A stretch of DNA of 52,213 bases from Peribacillus deserti (GTDB lineage: Bacteria; Bacillota; Bacilli; Bacillales; DSM-1321): contig NZ_PGUY01000057.1 of NCBI RefSeq assembly GCF_002863585.1, positions 1 through 52,213 on the forward strand, written 5' to 3'. A model generated the notes under the pieces. It did not search any database. It had not been told where the DNA came from and worked only from the letters and a program-made list of their open reading frames with translations. Shown here one piece after another: positions 8,611 to 17,100 of this stretch (the first letter of the stretch is position 1; every line of letters begins with the position of its first letter). The position numbers and the translations under genes were made by a program.

Positions 8611-9327
8611 ATGCTGCAAAAAGAAGCCATTTGGCAGGAGCTTGAGCGTTTTAATGTGGTCTCTGGCGGGGAGGCTCCCCTATCGGATACCCTTGATGAC
8701 CTTAGTTCTTTACTTAATCTTGTTTCAAAAAGAACTCAAACTGATAAACCCTATGCTCTTGGCTCGGTGCTGGTGAGGCAAACCGCGTTTATTTTCGTTT
8801 CCCAGCTCTACATCCTTAGTAAGTATAGACTGACATGGACGGGAAATATAAAGGAAATACGTGTCCTAGACCAGGAAATCAGCGGGAAATGGATGCCGCA
8901 ATGGCTGTTTCCTGAAGGCAGCTGGGTGTCAGCTGCCAATGATGCTGACGTGATTTCCGCTCTGAAAAAGATTATTTGTGAAGATTGCCGGAACTTCATA
9001 AAAGATGTTGCTCAGGCTACTAAATCCTCTCCAAGTGTACTTTGGGAAAATATTTGGGGATATGCGCTCTGGATGTATGTACAGTTAATGCAATCAGATG
9101 AAAATGCCAGCTTTGCCCGGCATGACATCACATTGCTCCTAGAAACGGAAATCTGGCAGGGTTTCGAGAGCCGTTCGCCATTTGTAAAATGTTTAAACGG
9201 CCAAACGCCGGAAGAAAGCATGGCAGCTTATGCACGGGTAACATGCTGTCTGTATTATCTAATTCCGGGTCATGATAGCTGTTCTTATTGCCCGAGATTG
9301 TCAAAAGATAAGTGTCTGCAGGATTAA
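8611..9327 (+). CDS. FhuF-like siderophore-iron reductase with C-terminal [2Fe-2S] motif
   Basis: A protein of about 238 residues whose C-terminus carries CC, ten residues, C, two residues, C (CC-LYYLIPGHDS-C-SY-C). This is the cysteine signature of FhuF-type [2Fe-2S] ferric-siderophore reductases, which release iron in the cytosol. The N-terminal 200 residues fit the poorly conserved FhuF body (for example WMPQWLFPEGSWV). ATG 8611 is preferred over GTG 8605 because of spacing from AAAGGCGGAG. Its place at the end of a Fur-controlled uptake operon supports the role. No separate reductase partner is visible. Confidence 0.75.
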   Translation: MLQKEAIWQELERFNVVSGGEAPLSDTLDDLSSLLNLVSKRTQTDKPYALGSVLVRQTAFIFVSQLYILSKYRLTWTGNIKEIRVLDQEISGKWMPQWLFPEGSWVSAANDADVISALKKIICEDCRNFIKDVAQATKSSPSVLWENIWGYALWMYVQLMQSDENASFARHDITLLLETEIWQGFESRSPFVKCLNGQTPEESMAAYARVTCCLYYLIPGHDSCSYCPRLSKDKCLQD

Positions 9328-9335
9328 GGTGAAAG

Positions 9336-9367
9336 AAAGATCGGCTATGTGCGCTGGTCTTTTTTTA
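9336..9367 (+). terminator. Terminator of the siderophore operon
   Basis: An imperfect stem with G-T pairs, AAGATCGGC / GCTGGTCTT, followed by TTTTTTT. The remaining sequence up to 9618 shows no gene. Confidence 0.6.
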
Positions 9368-9618
9368 TTCCTAAAAAGAATGTGGAGGGGGAGGGACATG
9401 GCCGGTAAAGGGCATATCCCCGCTAAAAAGACGTAATCCCAACCTGATTTCCCTCTCCTAAATTTCGGCTTACCCAGAGTAAAGCCCCGCTAGTGCAGGC
9501 CGAATGGTCATACTGGTTAGTCTTATAAGTCATTTATATGAAATTACTAAATACAGGGAGGGTTATTCTTTCTATATTAGTTTTAATGCGCCAAACACGA
9601 CTACTAAACAAATGACTA

Positions 9619-10368
9619 TTAAAGAGCACGTTTCACCTGTTCCACTGTTTCCCCGATCCCGGCATATAGGCACAGATCAAATAAGTGATCATATACCGTA
9701 TGCTCTTTATTAATTAAAACCATGGGAATAGCGGTCCCGCTTATTAATTGAGGAATAGAGTTAATCGGGCCAACTTCTAGTGATGAGCCCATCACTATAA
9801 ATAAATCAGATTCATAAGCAGCCTCCACTGATTCGTTGAAGTGATGAACGGAATCCCCGAAGAGGACTACATCGGGCTTCAGGATCGTATGGCATCGAGT
9901 ATCATTACTTGATTTAGTCTGGCAGCGAGGTGTTTCGTGTGTATTTATATATTCCAGGTCATACTTTGTTCCACACTTGGGACAGGTGGCGGTCTTTAAT
10001 GTACCGTGTACTTCGTATACTTTGTGTGTACCAGCCTTTTCATGGAGGCCGTCAATGTTCTGCGTAATGACTGTGACGTCTCTGCCGCTATTTTGAAGCT
10101 CTGTTATAAAGAGATGCCCCCGGTTGGGTTCGTATTGATTCAAGAGCTTCATGGCAAAAATGTCTTTATAAGCTTTCCAGAAATCAACGGGATGTCTCTC
10201 AAAATAAGAAAGAGAAACCAGCTTTTCAAAGCTTTGATTATTTGTCCACAAACCATTCCTGCTCCTGAAATCAGGCAGATTTGATTCTGTACTGATACCA
10301 GCCCCGCTGAAAAAAGCAATCCTCTTTGCTGCCTTTATATACGCAGCCAGCTGTAAAATAGAGTCCAT
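9619..10368 (-). CDS. srtN: NAD-dependent protein deacylase, sirtuin family
   Basis: A 249-residue SIR2/CobB-class enzyme that removes acyl groups from lysines using NAD. Visible motifs are GAGISTESNLPDFRS (NAD pocket), TQNIDGLHEKAG, the catalytic His in YEVHGTL, a structural zinc site CPKC with a second Cys pair (PRCQ, TRCH), and MGSSLEVGP. ATG at 10368 is preferred; an upstream TTG would extend it by seven residues, but AAAGGGGAATGCC lies just before 10368. It stands alone. Nothing nearby suggests a defence SIR2. Complete and typical of housekeeping Bacillus sirtuins. Confidence 0.9.
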   Translation of the reverse strand: MDSILQLAAYIKAAKRIAFFSGAGISTESNLPDFRSRNGLWTNNQSFEKLVSLSYFERHPVDFWKAYKDIFAMKLLNQYEPNRGHLFITELQNSGRDVTVITQNIDGLHEKAGTHKVYEVHGTLKTATCPKCGTKYDLEYINTHETPRCQTKSSNDTRCHTILKPDVVLFGDSVHHFNESVEAAYESDLFIVMGSSLEVGPINSIPQLISGTAIPMVLINKEHTVYDHLFDLCLYAGIGETVEQVKRAL

Positions 10369-10417
10369 AAGGCATTCCCCTTTATTCAATAATATATATC
10401 ATACCCAAAATCTATTA

Positions 10418-10508
10418 GGGGACTGTCCCTAATTACCATATTTCCCAAACCGAAACCCTGTCATACCAACGGGAAATGGGGGACAGCCCCAGGGATAGCC
10501 CCACATTT
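10418..10508. repeat. GGGGACTGTCCC/GGGGGACAGCCCC inverted pair, REP-like
   Basis: Two near-palindromes of GGGGACWGYCCC type flank a TTTCCC...GGGAAA pair, so the whole stretch can fold back. Similar GGGACAG motifs are dispersed in Bacillus genomes. No transposase accompanies it. Confidence 0.4.
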
Positions 10509-10564
10509 CCCTTATTCTAAACGGGCCTTCTTGCGAATAAGCTTATAGGGTAAGGGGGGAATGT

Positions 10565-10828
10565 ATGGGTACGATTTATGAGAAGTTTGATGTTCTTTCA
10601 ATAAGGGATATTCATAGGCAGTTAAATGAAATTCAAATGATAGCAAGATCCGAGCAATGCGGAAGCAGCGAGCTTGCTTGTTCGCTTGATTATATTACAA
10701 AAGCGGCAGGAATGCTCTGCAGCATATTGGAACAGCAGCTTGAAGGGAAAATAGATGTTGAGGAACCGCTGGAATATATAGAGAGGAGTGTAGGGGAAGC
10801 GTTAAAAGCAGCCAGAAGGCTGGAGTGA
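10565..10828 (+). CDS. Small protein of unknown function (87 aa)
   Basis: Not recognised. An 87-residue, mostly helical, mildly acidic soluble protein with two Cys in the middle (EQCGS and MLCSIL) and repeated hydrophobic heptads such as LDYITKAAGMLCSILEQQLEG. GGGGGGAATGT precedes ATG, and a strong bidirectional terminator follows 20 bases after the stop, so it looks like a genuine single-gene unit. No signal peptide or membrane segment. Confidence 0.6.
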   Translation: MGTIYEKFDVLSIRDIHRQLNEIQMIARSEQCGSSELACSLDYITKAAGMLCSILEQQLEGKIDVEEPLEYIERSVGEALKAARRLE

Positions 10829-10847
10829 AAGAAGACAGAAAACAAAA

Positions 10848-10878
10848 GAAGCCGTCATTCAATTTGAATGACGGCTTC
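10848..10878. terminator. Bidirectional terminator between convergent genes
   Basis: A perfect 13-bp stem GAAGCCGTCATTC / GAATGACGGCTTC around AATTT, with T runs on both sides. It serves the 87-aa gene and the wall-hydrolase gene on the opposite strand. Confidence 0.85.
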
Positions 10879-10886
10879 TTTCTATA

Positions 10887-11543
10887 TTAGATGCGTTTAG
10901 CACCGATGAATTTTGGCTTCCAGTAAGTGTTGCTTGTCTTAGAATAAGAAACACCGTTAGAGCTTGCAGCGTGAATCATATTGCCGCCTCCTACATAGAT
11001 GGAAACGTGTGTAGGTCTAGATGCTTTGTTAGGAGCAAAAAACATTAAGTCGCCAGTGGCTGGAGTGCTTACTCGTGTTCCTTTTGTATACATTTCAGCA
11101 GCAGTACGAGGTAATGCTTTTCCTGCTTTACCGAATGAATATTTTACGAGTCCCGAGCAGTCGAAGCCGCTAGGTGAAATGCCTCCCCAGCGATAAGGAG
11201 TTCCCAATTCACTTTTTGCTACAGAAATTGCTTTAGTACGGTAAGAAGCAGGTGACGGTGCAGCTGCCTTTTTAGAAGCCAGATATTTTGCATTTACGTA
11301 ACCTGTTTTGCTTCCCGCCTTGATTTTGGACCAGCCATTTGAAGTAGAATATACAGATACCGAAGTGTTTTTTGATAGTTTAGTAACGATGGAAGAATTA
11401 ATAGTGGCACTTTTACGAACATTTAATGTGCCTGAGCTTACGTTCACATATTTAGTTGTGGTGCTTGCAGCAGCTTCAGTTGCGAGTGGTGTAACACTGC
11501 TTATCATAAGGACAAGTGACAGAAATGCGATTATTTTCTTCAA
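10887..11543 (-). CDS. Secreted SH3-NlpC/P60 peptidoglycan endopeptidase
   Basis: A 218-residue secreted cell-wall hydrolase. A signal peptide occupies about residues 1-25 (KKIIAFLSLVLMISS). A bacterial SH3 domain follows, about 30-90, with SSGTLNVRKSATINSSIV and TGYVNAKYL. The NlpC/P60 domain, about 105-218, has the catalytic Cys in FDCSGLVKY, a His in THVSIYVGG and another in MIHAASS. The family cuts gamma-D-Glu to diamino-acid bonds in peptide stems. The start is TTG with an AGGGGGT somewhat far upstream; no better start keeps the signal peptide. Single-gene unit convergent with the 87-aa gene. Confidence 0.85.
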   Translation of the reverse strand: MKKIIAFLSLVLMISSVTPLATEAAASTTTKYVNVSSGTLNVRKSATINSSIVTKLSKNTSVSVYSTSNGWSKIKAGSKTGYVNAKYLASKKAAAPSPASYRTKAISVAKSELGTPYRWGGISPSGFDCSGLVKYSFGKAGKALPRTAAEMYTKGTRVSTPATGDLMFFAPNKASRPTHVSIYVGGGNMIHAASSNGVSYSKTSNTYWKPKFIGAKRI

Positions 11544-11824
11544 TTTAGTAGTTTACCCCCTGCTGTGATTTGCTAAACCTATTATAACCAGAAATAAGTA
11601 ACATTATCATCACAGTAATATTACGGTTATATTACATATTATAGGGAAGGGAGTCATAAACTGAAAAGTTTTGTAGAATTTCGGTGCTGAAAATATCCGA
11701 AAACGTTCTTTCCCTTAATAAATGAAATAGTAAATAGAAAAAGGAAGGTTTTACGTCTATATATAGGAAGTAAATATTATAGTTTTCCACGCTTAGATTA
11801 TATATTTGGCTGCTATTATGATAT
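11544..11824. other. Intergenic region between wall hydrolase and rok-like gene
   Basis: AT-rich divergent intergenic DNA with short TATTAC direct repeats near 11612-11640. I see no ORF or structured RNA in it; the rok promoter candidate starts at 11825. Confidence 0.5.
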
Positions 11825-11853
11825 TTACAATATCAGTAAAGGGGTGATATTAT
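11825..11853 (+). promoter_or_regulatory. Candidate promoter of the rok-like gene
   Basis: TTACAA (11825-11830), 17-bp spacer, TATTAT (11848-11853). The ATG is about 80 bases downstream. An inverted repeat GATATT-TAC-AATATC overlaps the -35. Confidence 0.45.
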
Positions 11854-11933
11854 TAAGAAAATGCTTACATAAAGGCGATGTGTAAAGCATAAAAATTCTT
11901 TTTCCTGCATTTTTTTCAAAGGAGAACAATTCT

Positions 11934-12449
11934 ATGTTTAACGAAAGAGACGCTCTAAAACTGAGGCTTGAACAATTATTGATGGCAGAAGAGAAGACAA
12001 TAAGAGAGTTTAGAGAAGAACGAAGAGAGATACTAGACCGATTAAGAGAATTAGATTTATTAGATAGACAAAAAGACATCACTGAAAACAAAGATGCCGA
12101 TCAGGTAAAGCCTTTACAATTTGACGATGTTTCTCCAGCAACTTCAAATGAGAGATTAGAAGAAGCACAGAGCCGTCTGGAGGAAAAAGATCAAATTGGC
12201 AGGGAGCCGGTAAAAGAAGAAAAGCCAGCTAAGGGGTATCATAAAAAAACGCTGTTATTAAGAGACGCTACTCTGAAAATTCTTCAGCAGCACCATACCG
12301 CAATTCCTTTGGCACAATTAAAAAAAGAACTAGAACAGGAAACCGGTGTTGAGATAAAGAATATATCGTTATTTATGACTAATTTAGCCAAAAAAGAGAG
12401 CCATTTAAAAAAAGCGACACATGGTCAATATATGTACATAAATAATTGA
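11934..12449 (+). CDS. rok: Rok-like nucleoid protein / xenogeneic silencer
   Basis: A 171-residue homologue of B. subtilis Rok, which silences AT-rich acquired genes and comK. The N-terminus MFNERDALKLRLEQL with the following coiled-coil helix to about residue 45 is the Rok oligomerisation domain. A variable acidic/Gln linker (about 46-100) follows. The C-terminal domain, about 102-168 (LRDATLKILQQHHTAIPLAQ, then ETGVEIKNISLFMTNL), matches the Rok winged helix that reads the minor groove. AAAGGAGAACAATTCT precedes ATG. It lies next to the mnx locus and to a gene encoding only its N-terminal domain. It is shorter than B. subtilis Rok (about 190 residues), mainly in the linker. Confidence 0.85.
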   Translation: MFNERDALKLRLEQLLMAEEKTIREFREERREILDRLRELDLLDRQKDITENKDADQVKPLQFDDVSPATSNERLEEAQSRLEEKDQIGREPVKEEKPAKGYHKKTLLLRDATLKILQQHHTAIPLAQLKKELEQETGVEIKNISLFMTNLAKKESHLKKATHGQYMYINN

Positions 12450-12532
12450 ATTGATAAATTGGGAAATTGATTTATTACTATTTAAATCTTTTTCCTTTTT
12501 ATTTTGGAAACTTTTCTTGTGTTCCTTAAATA

Positions 12533-12561
12533 TTGACAATTATTCTAGAATTTTGTATAAA
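12533..12561 (+). promoter_or_regulatory. Strong sigma-A promoter of the Rok-domain-only gene
   Basis: TTGACA (12533-12538), 17-bp spacer, TATAAA (12556-12561). The -35 is consensus, the -10 differs at one base and the spacing is ideal, in the 187-bp gap after rok. Confidence 0.75.
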
Positions 12562-12639
12562 AACAGAAAAATCACCTTTTTTCAGGCTGTGATACATTTA
12601 CTCTATCCTAATAACTAGAAGGCCAGGTGAATCAGTGTG

Positions 12640-12855
12640 ATGGAATTTAATGAGAGAACAGCATTAAAAATGAGGTTAGAACAATTGGCTCATTATGAAA
12701 AAAATGTGTTCGAACAAATTAGACTCGAACGGATGGATATCCTCCGCAGAGTAAAAGAATTAGAAGTGATGGAACGTGTAAATCCAGACTATAATTTTAC
12801 CAAGAAAGTCAGTAAAGGAAAGAGTTATTCAGCTTTAGTATATAGAAATAGGTAG
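12640..12855 (+). CDS. Rok N-terminal-domain-only paralogue, possible Rok antagonist
   Basis: A 71-residue protein starting MEFNERTALKMRLEQL. Aligned by eye with the neighbouring Rok it shares about 22 of the first 44 positions, covering the whole oligomerisation helix, then ends in a short basic tail (KKVSKGKSYSALVYRNR) with no winged helix. The start is ATG 12640 (GTG 12637 also possible) after AGGTGA. It has its own near-consensus promoter and terminator, so it looks like a designed gene rather than debris. By analogy with truncated H-NS partners (inference only) it could join Rok oligomers and weaken or tune silencing. Confidence 0.7.
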   Translation: MEFNERTALKMRLEQLAHYEKNVFEQIRLERMDILRRVKELEVMERVNPDYNFTKKVSKGKSYSALVYRNR

Positions 12856-12865
12856 AAACCTGTTA

Positions 12866-12887
12866 GACTCCGGACAACTCCGGAGTC
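12866..12887 (+). terminator. Terminator of the Rok-domain-only gene
   Basis: Stem GACTCCGG / CCGGAGTC around ACAACT, followed by GTTTTTCATTTTT. Confidence 0.75.
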
Positions 12888-12944
12888 GTTTTTCATTTTT
12901 GGAAGTAAATAAGAAGATATTTTTTAATGGGAATCATTCTGCTG

Positions 12945-13364
12945 TCAATGTTTGATAACCCGGCTGTGTGTTTTACATATTTTACATAGGCAGCCTTTAT
13001 GATGCCTGAACTCCCTATGACACTTATTCCTATGGCACTCACCTTCAAACCAAATTTTGTTGATGTTTTCAAGTGGAATGATTTTAATGGTCTCTTTTTT
13101 AGGAAAAGGATCATTATCTGTTCTGCACGAACATAATTCCACAAAATTTGAGCCTACCATAGAGACTTCTCCGCTTACCAGTTCATTCGCAGGCTCTAGT
13201 AATGATAGTTTAATACATTTACCCATCATCTGTTTAAGGCGAAAGCTTAGTCCCCCTTCAATGCCTGCCAGCCTGATAAGAAAATCATCGTCGCAAAACT
13301 TATGACTTCTCAGGATGTCAAAGCCGATCGAGGAACTCTCGTGATGTTTTCTTTTTCTTCCCAT
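12945..13364 (-). CDS. Unknown protein: Sm-like barrel plus Cys/His-rich tail, mnx-linked
   Basis: A 139-residue protein divergent from mnxE. Its middle, about residues 45-108 (MMGKCIKLSLLEPANELVSG then EVSMVGSNFVEL, and KIIPLENINKIWF), has the pattern of MnxE, MnxF and the other barrel-like proteins here: a GK start, a central G-x-V turn and a closing IP-hydrophobic-NI strand. The C-terminal 30 residues are a metal-ligand cluster with C-H-x3-C-H, H-H and C-x-C-x2-C spacings. AAAGGAGCGGTGAA precedes ATG. No database family recognised; delivery or binding of Cu or Mn is an inference from the neighbourhood. Confidence 0.65.
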   Translation of the reverse strand: MGRKRKHHESSSIGFDILRSHKFCDDDFLIRLAGIEGGLSFRLKQMMGKCIKLSLLEPANELVSGEVSMVGSNFVELCSCRTDNDPFPKKETIKIIPLENINKIWFEGECHRNKCHREFRHHKGCLCKICKTHSRVIKH

Positions 13365-13507
13365 TTCACCGCTCCTTTCTATTTATCCTTCAATAATAAG
13401 GTATTTTTAGATGTACAGTTTGGTTACTTTTTCCATTTAAATGTGTTCTATTCGAAGGAATAAAGTTGTAATTATAAATTGAAGAACTTAATTAAAGAGG
13501 TGAGTAA

Positions 13508-13804
13508 ATGGCAAACGGATCTTCTAGGAGTTCTACGGCTATAGACTTAATACAGCAAAATCTAGGCAGAGACATACTTATTGTCGTCAGTGCTGACCAG
13601 TTAAATATTTTTGGGCAGACATTTCGACCTATCTTTGTAGGCACACTTATTGAGGCTGACGAAGGGCGCATCACTCTCTGGCCGGTGCAAATTAAGATGT
13701 CAAATGCACCTAATTATGAGTTCCCAACACCTTTATTTTTTCCAGTTGAGTCCATAACCGCTATAACCAGGTTTGACCGGGATATTAAATTCCCAATTTC
13801 TTAG
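13508..13804 (+). CDS. mnxE: MnxE-like subunit of the spore Mn(II) oxidase complex
   Basis: A 98-residue protein directly upstream of mnxF and the giant multicopper oxidase, the position and size of MnxE. In characterised Mnx complexes, MnxE and MnxF form a small ring bound to the MnxG oxidase. After a Ser/Gly-rich N-terminus (MANGSSRSSTA) it shows a beta-barrel pattern: QNLGRDILIVVSADQL, then FVGTLIEADEGRITLWPVQI, then FPVESITAITRF. AAAGAGGTGAGTAA precedes ATG. The three genes mnxE-F-G are 13 and 22 bases apart and surely form one transcript. The assignment rests on context, size and resemblance to MnxF. Confidence 0.75.
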   Translation: MANGSSRSSTAIDLIQQNLGRDILIVVSADQLNIFGQTFRPIFVGTLIEADEGRITLWPVQIKMSNAPNYEFPTPLFFPVESITAITRFDRDIKFPIS

Positions 13805-13817
13805 GAGGTGAATGCTG

Positions 13818-14132
13818 TTGGCCGGTGGAAGATCCAGCAGTTCAAATACAGGCGGGGGCAGTATGGACAGTCCAAGTGGAAGAGCCCGTCTCGCTTTCAG
13901 AGAATTTCTTCAGCAGAGTGTTGGCAAACGTGCTCTCTTTTTAACGGCAGAGTTCCCATTTCTATATATAGGTGAAATTCTTGAAATAATCGAAGATTAT
14001 GTACGGGTAGCTGTTGATACCACTGAGCAGCCGGTATTTGAGGACAGAAATTGGATTATTCATATTGATGCTATACAGGTGTTATATATAGAAACGGAAG
14101 GCTTTCCAAAAATTCCAGAATTGAAGGATTGA
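13818..14132 (+). CDS. mnxF: MnxF-like subunit of the spore Mn(II) oxidase complex
   Basis: About 104 residues. TTG at 13818 is preferred over ATG 13812, because GGAGGTGA abuts the ATG with no spacing while the TTG lies about seven bases away. The product then begins MAGGRSSSSNTG, like the Ser/Gly start of MnxE. The barrel-like part runs LQQSVGKRALFLTAEFPFLY, then IGEILEIIEDYVRVAVD, then WIIHIDAIQVLYIE, with the same order of elements as MnxE. Partner of the following oxidase. Confidence 0.75.
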   Translation: MAGGRSSSSNTGGGSMDSPSGRARLAFREFLQQSVGKRALFLTAEFPFLYIGEILEIIEDYVRVAVDTTEQPVFEDRNWIIHIDAIQVLYIETEGFPKIPELKD

Positions 14133-14154
14133 GTCAGCGAGGTGAGTGCTCCCA

Positions 14155-17100
14155 ATGAAGCGTTATTTTCATATTGTTGCGATTCCAATTCGTATTGTGT
14201 ATAACAATTTTGGCGACCATGATCCAGACGGCCGTATGTATGTATTGAAGGAAAATGAAAAAAAGGTTAAAAAGCTTGTCAAGGAGAACCCTTTTACACC
14301 TGTAGAATTAGTACAGCCATTGGCCATAAGGTCGAATGCCGGCGACTTTATAGAAATTTTGTTTGAAAATCAGCTTGAGCATGCTGCCGGTATGCATTTC
14401 CAGCAAGTTACTTATGATGTAAGAACGTCAGATGGCACGAATGCCGGGCTGAATCCTGATACCCTGGCAGAGCCGGGATGTACCATAAAGTATCAGCTCC
14501 GGGCAGATACAACAGGAATTGCTTACTTTTCTGATTTAGGAAATCCATTAAGCGGTGAAGAAGGCACAAACATCCACGGGTTATTTGGAGCCATATTCAT
14601 ACAGCGGAGAGGATCTACTTGGACCGATCCTGTCACCGGAGGCCCTATTGAAAGCGGGGTATTTGCAGATATTCACCATCCCTTTTCGCCTTCCTTTAGG
14701 GAATATGGCTGGTTTTTCAATGACGAGCCGGAGCAGAAGGATTTAACGGGAAATGACCCTGTTGATCCTATGACCGGCCTGCCAGGTGAGTCTGTCCATG
14801 CGGTAAATTACCGGGCAGAACCATTAGCAAATCGAGTGAGGCTTTTAGAGGCTGGAGTTGTCGGACCCGGCTGTGATGGAGAAGAAGTGCATCATGATTC
14901 CTGGGTTTTCGGTGATCCGGCGACGCCCATTCTTAGAGGATATGTTGGAGATCCTGCCATGGTCAGGCTTGTTCACGGCGGTGTAAAGGAGACTCACGTT
15001 TTTCACTACCATGTCCATCAGTGGCTGCAAGAGCACACAGATGTCGACTCCGAGATTGTGGACGCACAGGCAATAAGTCCGCAGAACTTCTATAATATAT
15101 CTCCTCTTTATGGACTCGGAAGCCTGCAGGGTGCAATAGGGGATGTAATTATCCATTGTCATCTGTATCCGCATTTCATGGATGGAATGTGGGGGATCAA
15201 CCGAATTTTTGACACCCTTCAGGATGGTTCTCAATGCTATCCCAACGGTGTTCCGATTAAGCCGCTGCAGCCTCTGCCAGACAGGCCGGCACCGCCTAAG
15301 CCTACAAAAGAGAAGCCTGGATTTCCAAACTTTATTCCAGGGAAATTCGGCTGCAAAGCACCAAGGCCGCCTCTTTCTATTGTTGGAGGGCGGGGACTCA
15401 CTGAGCTTGAGAAAAATGCAGCCGTACCAAATGCGCGCCCCGGTGCGGTGTTCGCTGAATCCTGCCTGGGAAATCCCATTGTTAAAGAATTTAATATTTC
15501 CATTATGGAAATGCCTGTTCAATACAATAAGCAGGGCTGGCATGATCCAAAAGGAAGATTCTTCATCAAAGACGAGGATATTGAGGATGTATTATCAGGC
15601 AAAAAGGAGCCGGAGCCATTAGTTATCCATACAAATGCCGGCCGCTGCAATAGAATCAATTTAACGAACCGTCTGCCGCAGGTATTGGACGGAGATGCCT
15701 TTCAACTGGCAACCAGAACTTATGAGGTGGGTCCTCATGTACATTTCGTTAAATTTGACCCGCTGGTAGCTGACGGAGCAAATGTTGGGTGGAATTATGA
15801 CAGCAGTGTTCTCCCGGGTGAAACGATGCGGGTGGAATGGTTTTCGGATGTTGAATTAAAGGCAACTTTTTTCCATGACCATTTATTTGCTAATTCCCAT
15901 CAGCAGCATGGAGTGTTTGCCGGCATTGTTATTCATTCGAGATTTTCACAATTCTTCGATCCGAAAACAGGGGAGGACACTGACAGAGGCACCCAGATCA
16001 CAGTCGATCATCCCATTATCCCAAGTTATAGGGATTATACTTTGTTCATTCATGATTTTGCACTTCTGTTTGACAAGGATGGATGCCCTATTGCTCGTCC
16101 GGAATTTCCTGGCTCGCTTGATGATCCCGGTGTCTTTGGAGTGAATTATAGATGTGAACCGCTGCAATTCAGGCTTGGGAAAGATTGTGATCCTGCTTAT
16201 TCCTTCAGTTCCTTTGTCCATGGTGATCCAGGAACTCCTCTTCTGAGAGCCTATGAAGGGGACCCGATTCGAATCAGGCTCTTGGATGGGGCTCATGAAG
16301 AATCACATAGCTTCAATCTGCACGGGCTGAAATGGAAGCAGGAAAGAAAAGACCTTGATTCACGCTATGTATCCCAGCAGCATATCGGTATCTCGGAGTC
16401 ATTTACAGTGGAAACATTTGTCCCCCGAAGCGGAGACTACTTGTATGCCTATGAAGATGTAGAGGACGTATTTAACGGCTGCTGGGGGATTTTAAGGGCA
16501 TATGATCAATTGGTTGATGATTTAATACCGTTAAATGACAGGCCTCTGCCTCCGAAGAGAACGAGACCGCTGCCGAAAAAAGGAGATCCTATTAAGAAGC
16601 GGGTCGTAAAACTAGGTCCTGAGACCCGCGCCATGCGTCTCAAAAAGTACCATATTGTGGCCATTCAAACTCCTATTGTTTATAACCAATTTGGCGACCA
16701 TGACCCACACGGCATTATCTTTGCACTTGCAAAAGATAAAGATGATATTTTAAGTGGGAAAATAAATCCAGAACCGCTTGTGATACGAGGGAATTATGGA
16801 GACTTAATCCAGATAAAACTTACGAATCTGCTCGATCCGGAACTGTTTCATAACCATAACATACATGGCTATCCCGCTGTAAAAGTAGACGCTTTTTACC
16901 CTTCTTCGCCAAGGATATCCATGCATCCGCAGCTTGTGGATTATGATGTGAAACATTCCAGCGGCGACACAGTCGGCTTCAATCCTGATCAAACCGTCGA
17001 GCCCGGCAAATCAATTACTTACTTTTGGGAGGTGCCAACCGGTATAGGAGCCTGTAATTTTTGGGATATGGCAGACCTCCGCAATCACAGGCACCATGGT

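Noticed and set aside
9619-10368. SIR2 as part of a phage-defence system
   Set aside because: The protein is a compact deacetylase with a zinc site and no effector or partner gene nearby, so it reads as a housekeeping sirtuin.
14845-15543. Long minus-strand frame inside mnxG
   Set aside because: It is the antisense shadow of a well-supported oxidase gene and lacks a start signal.
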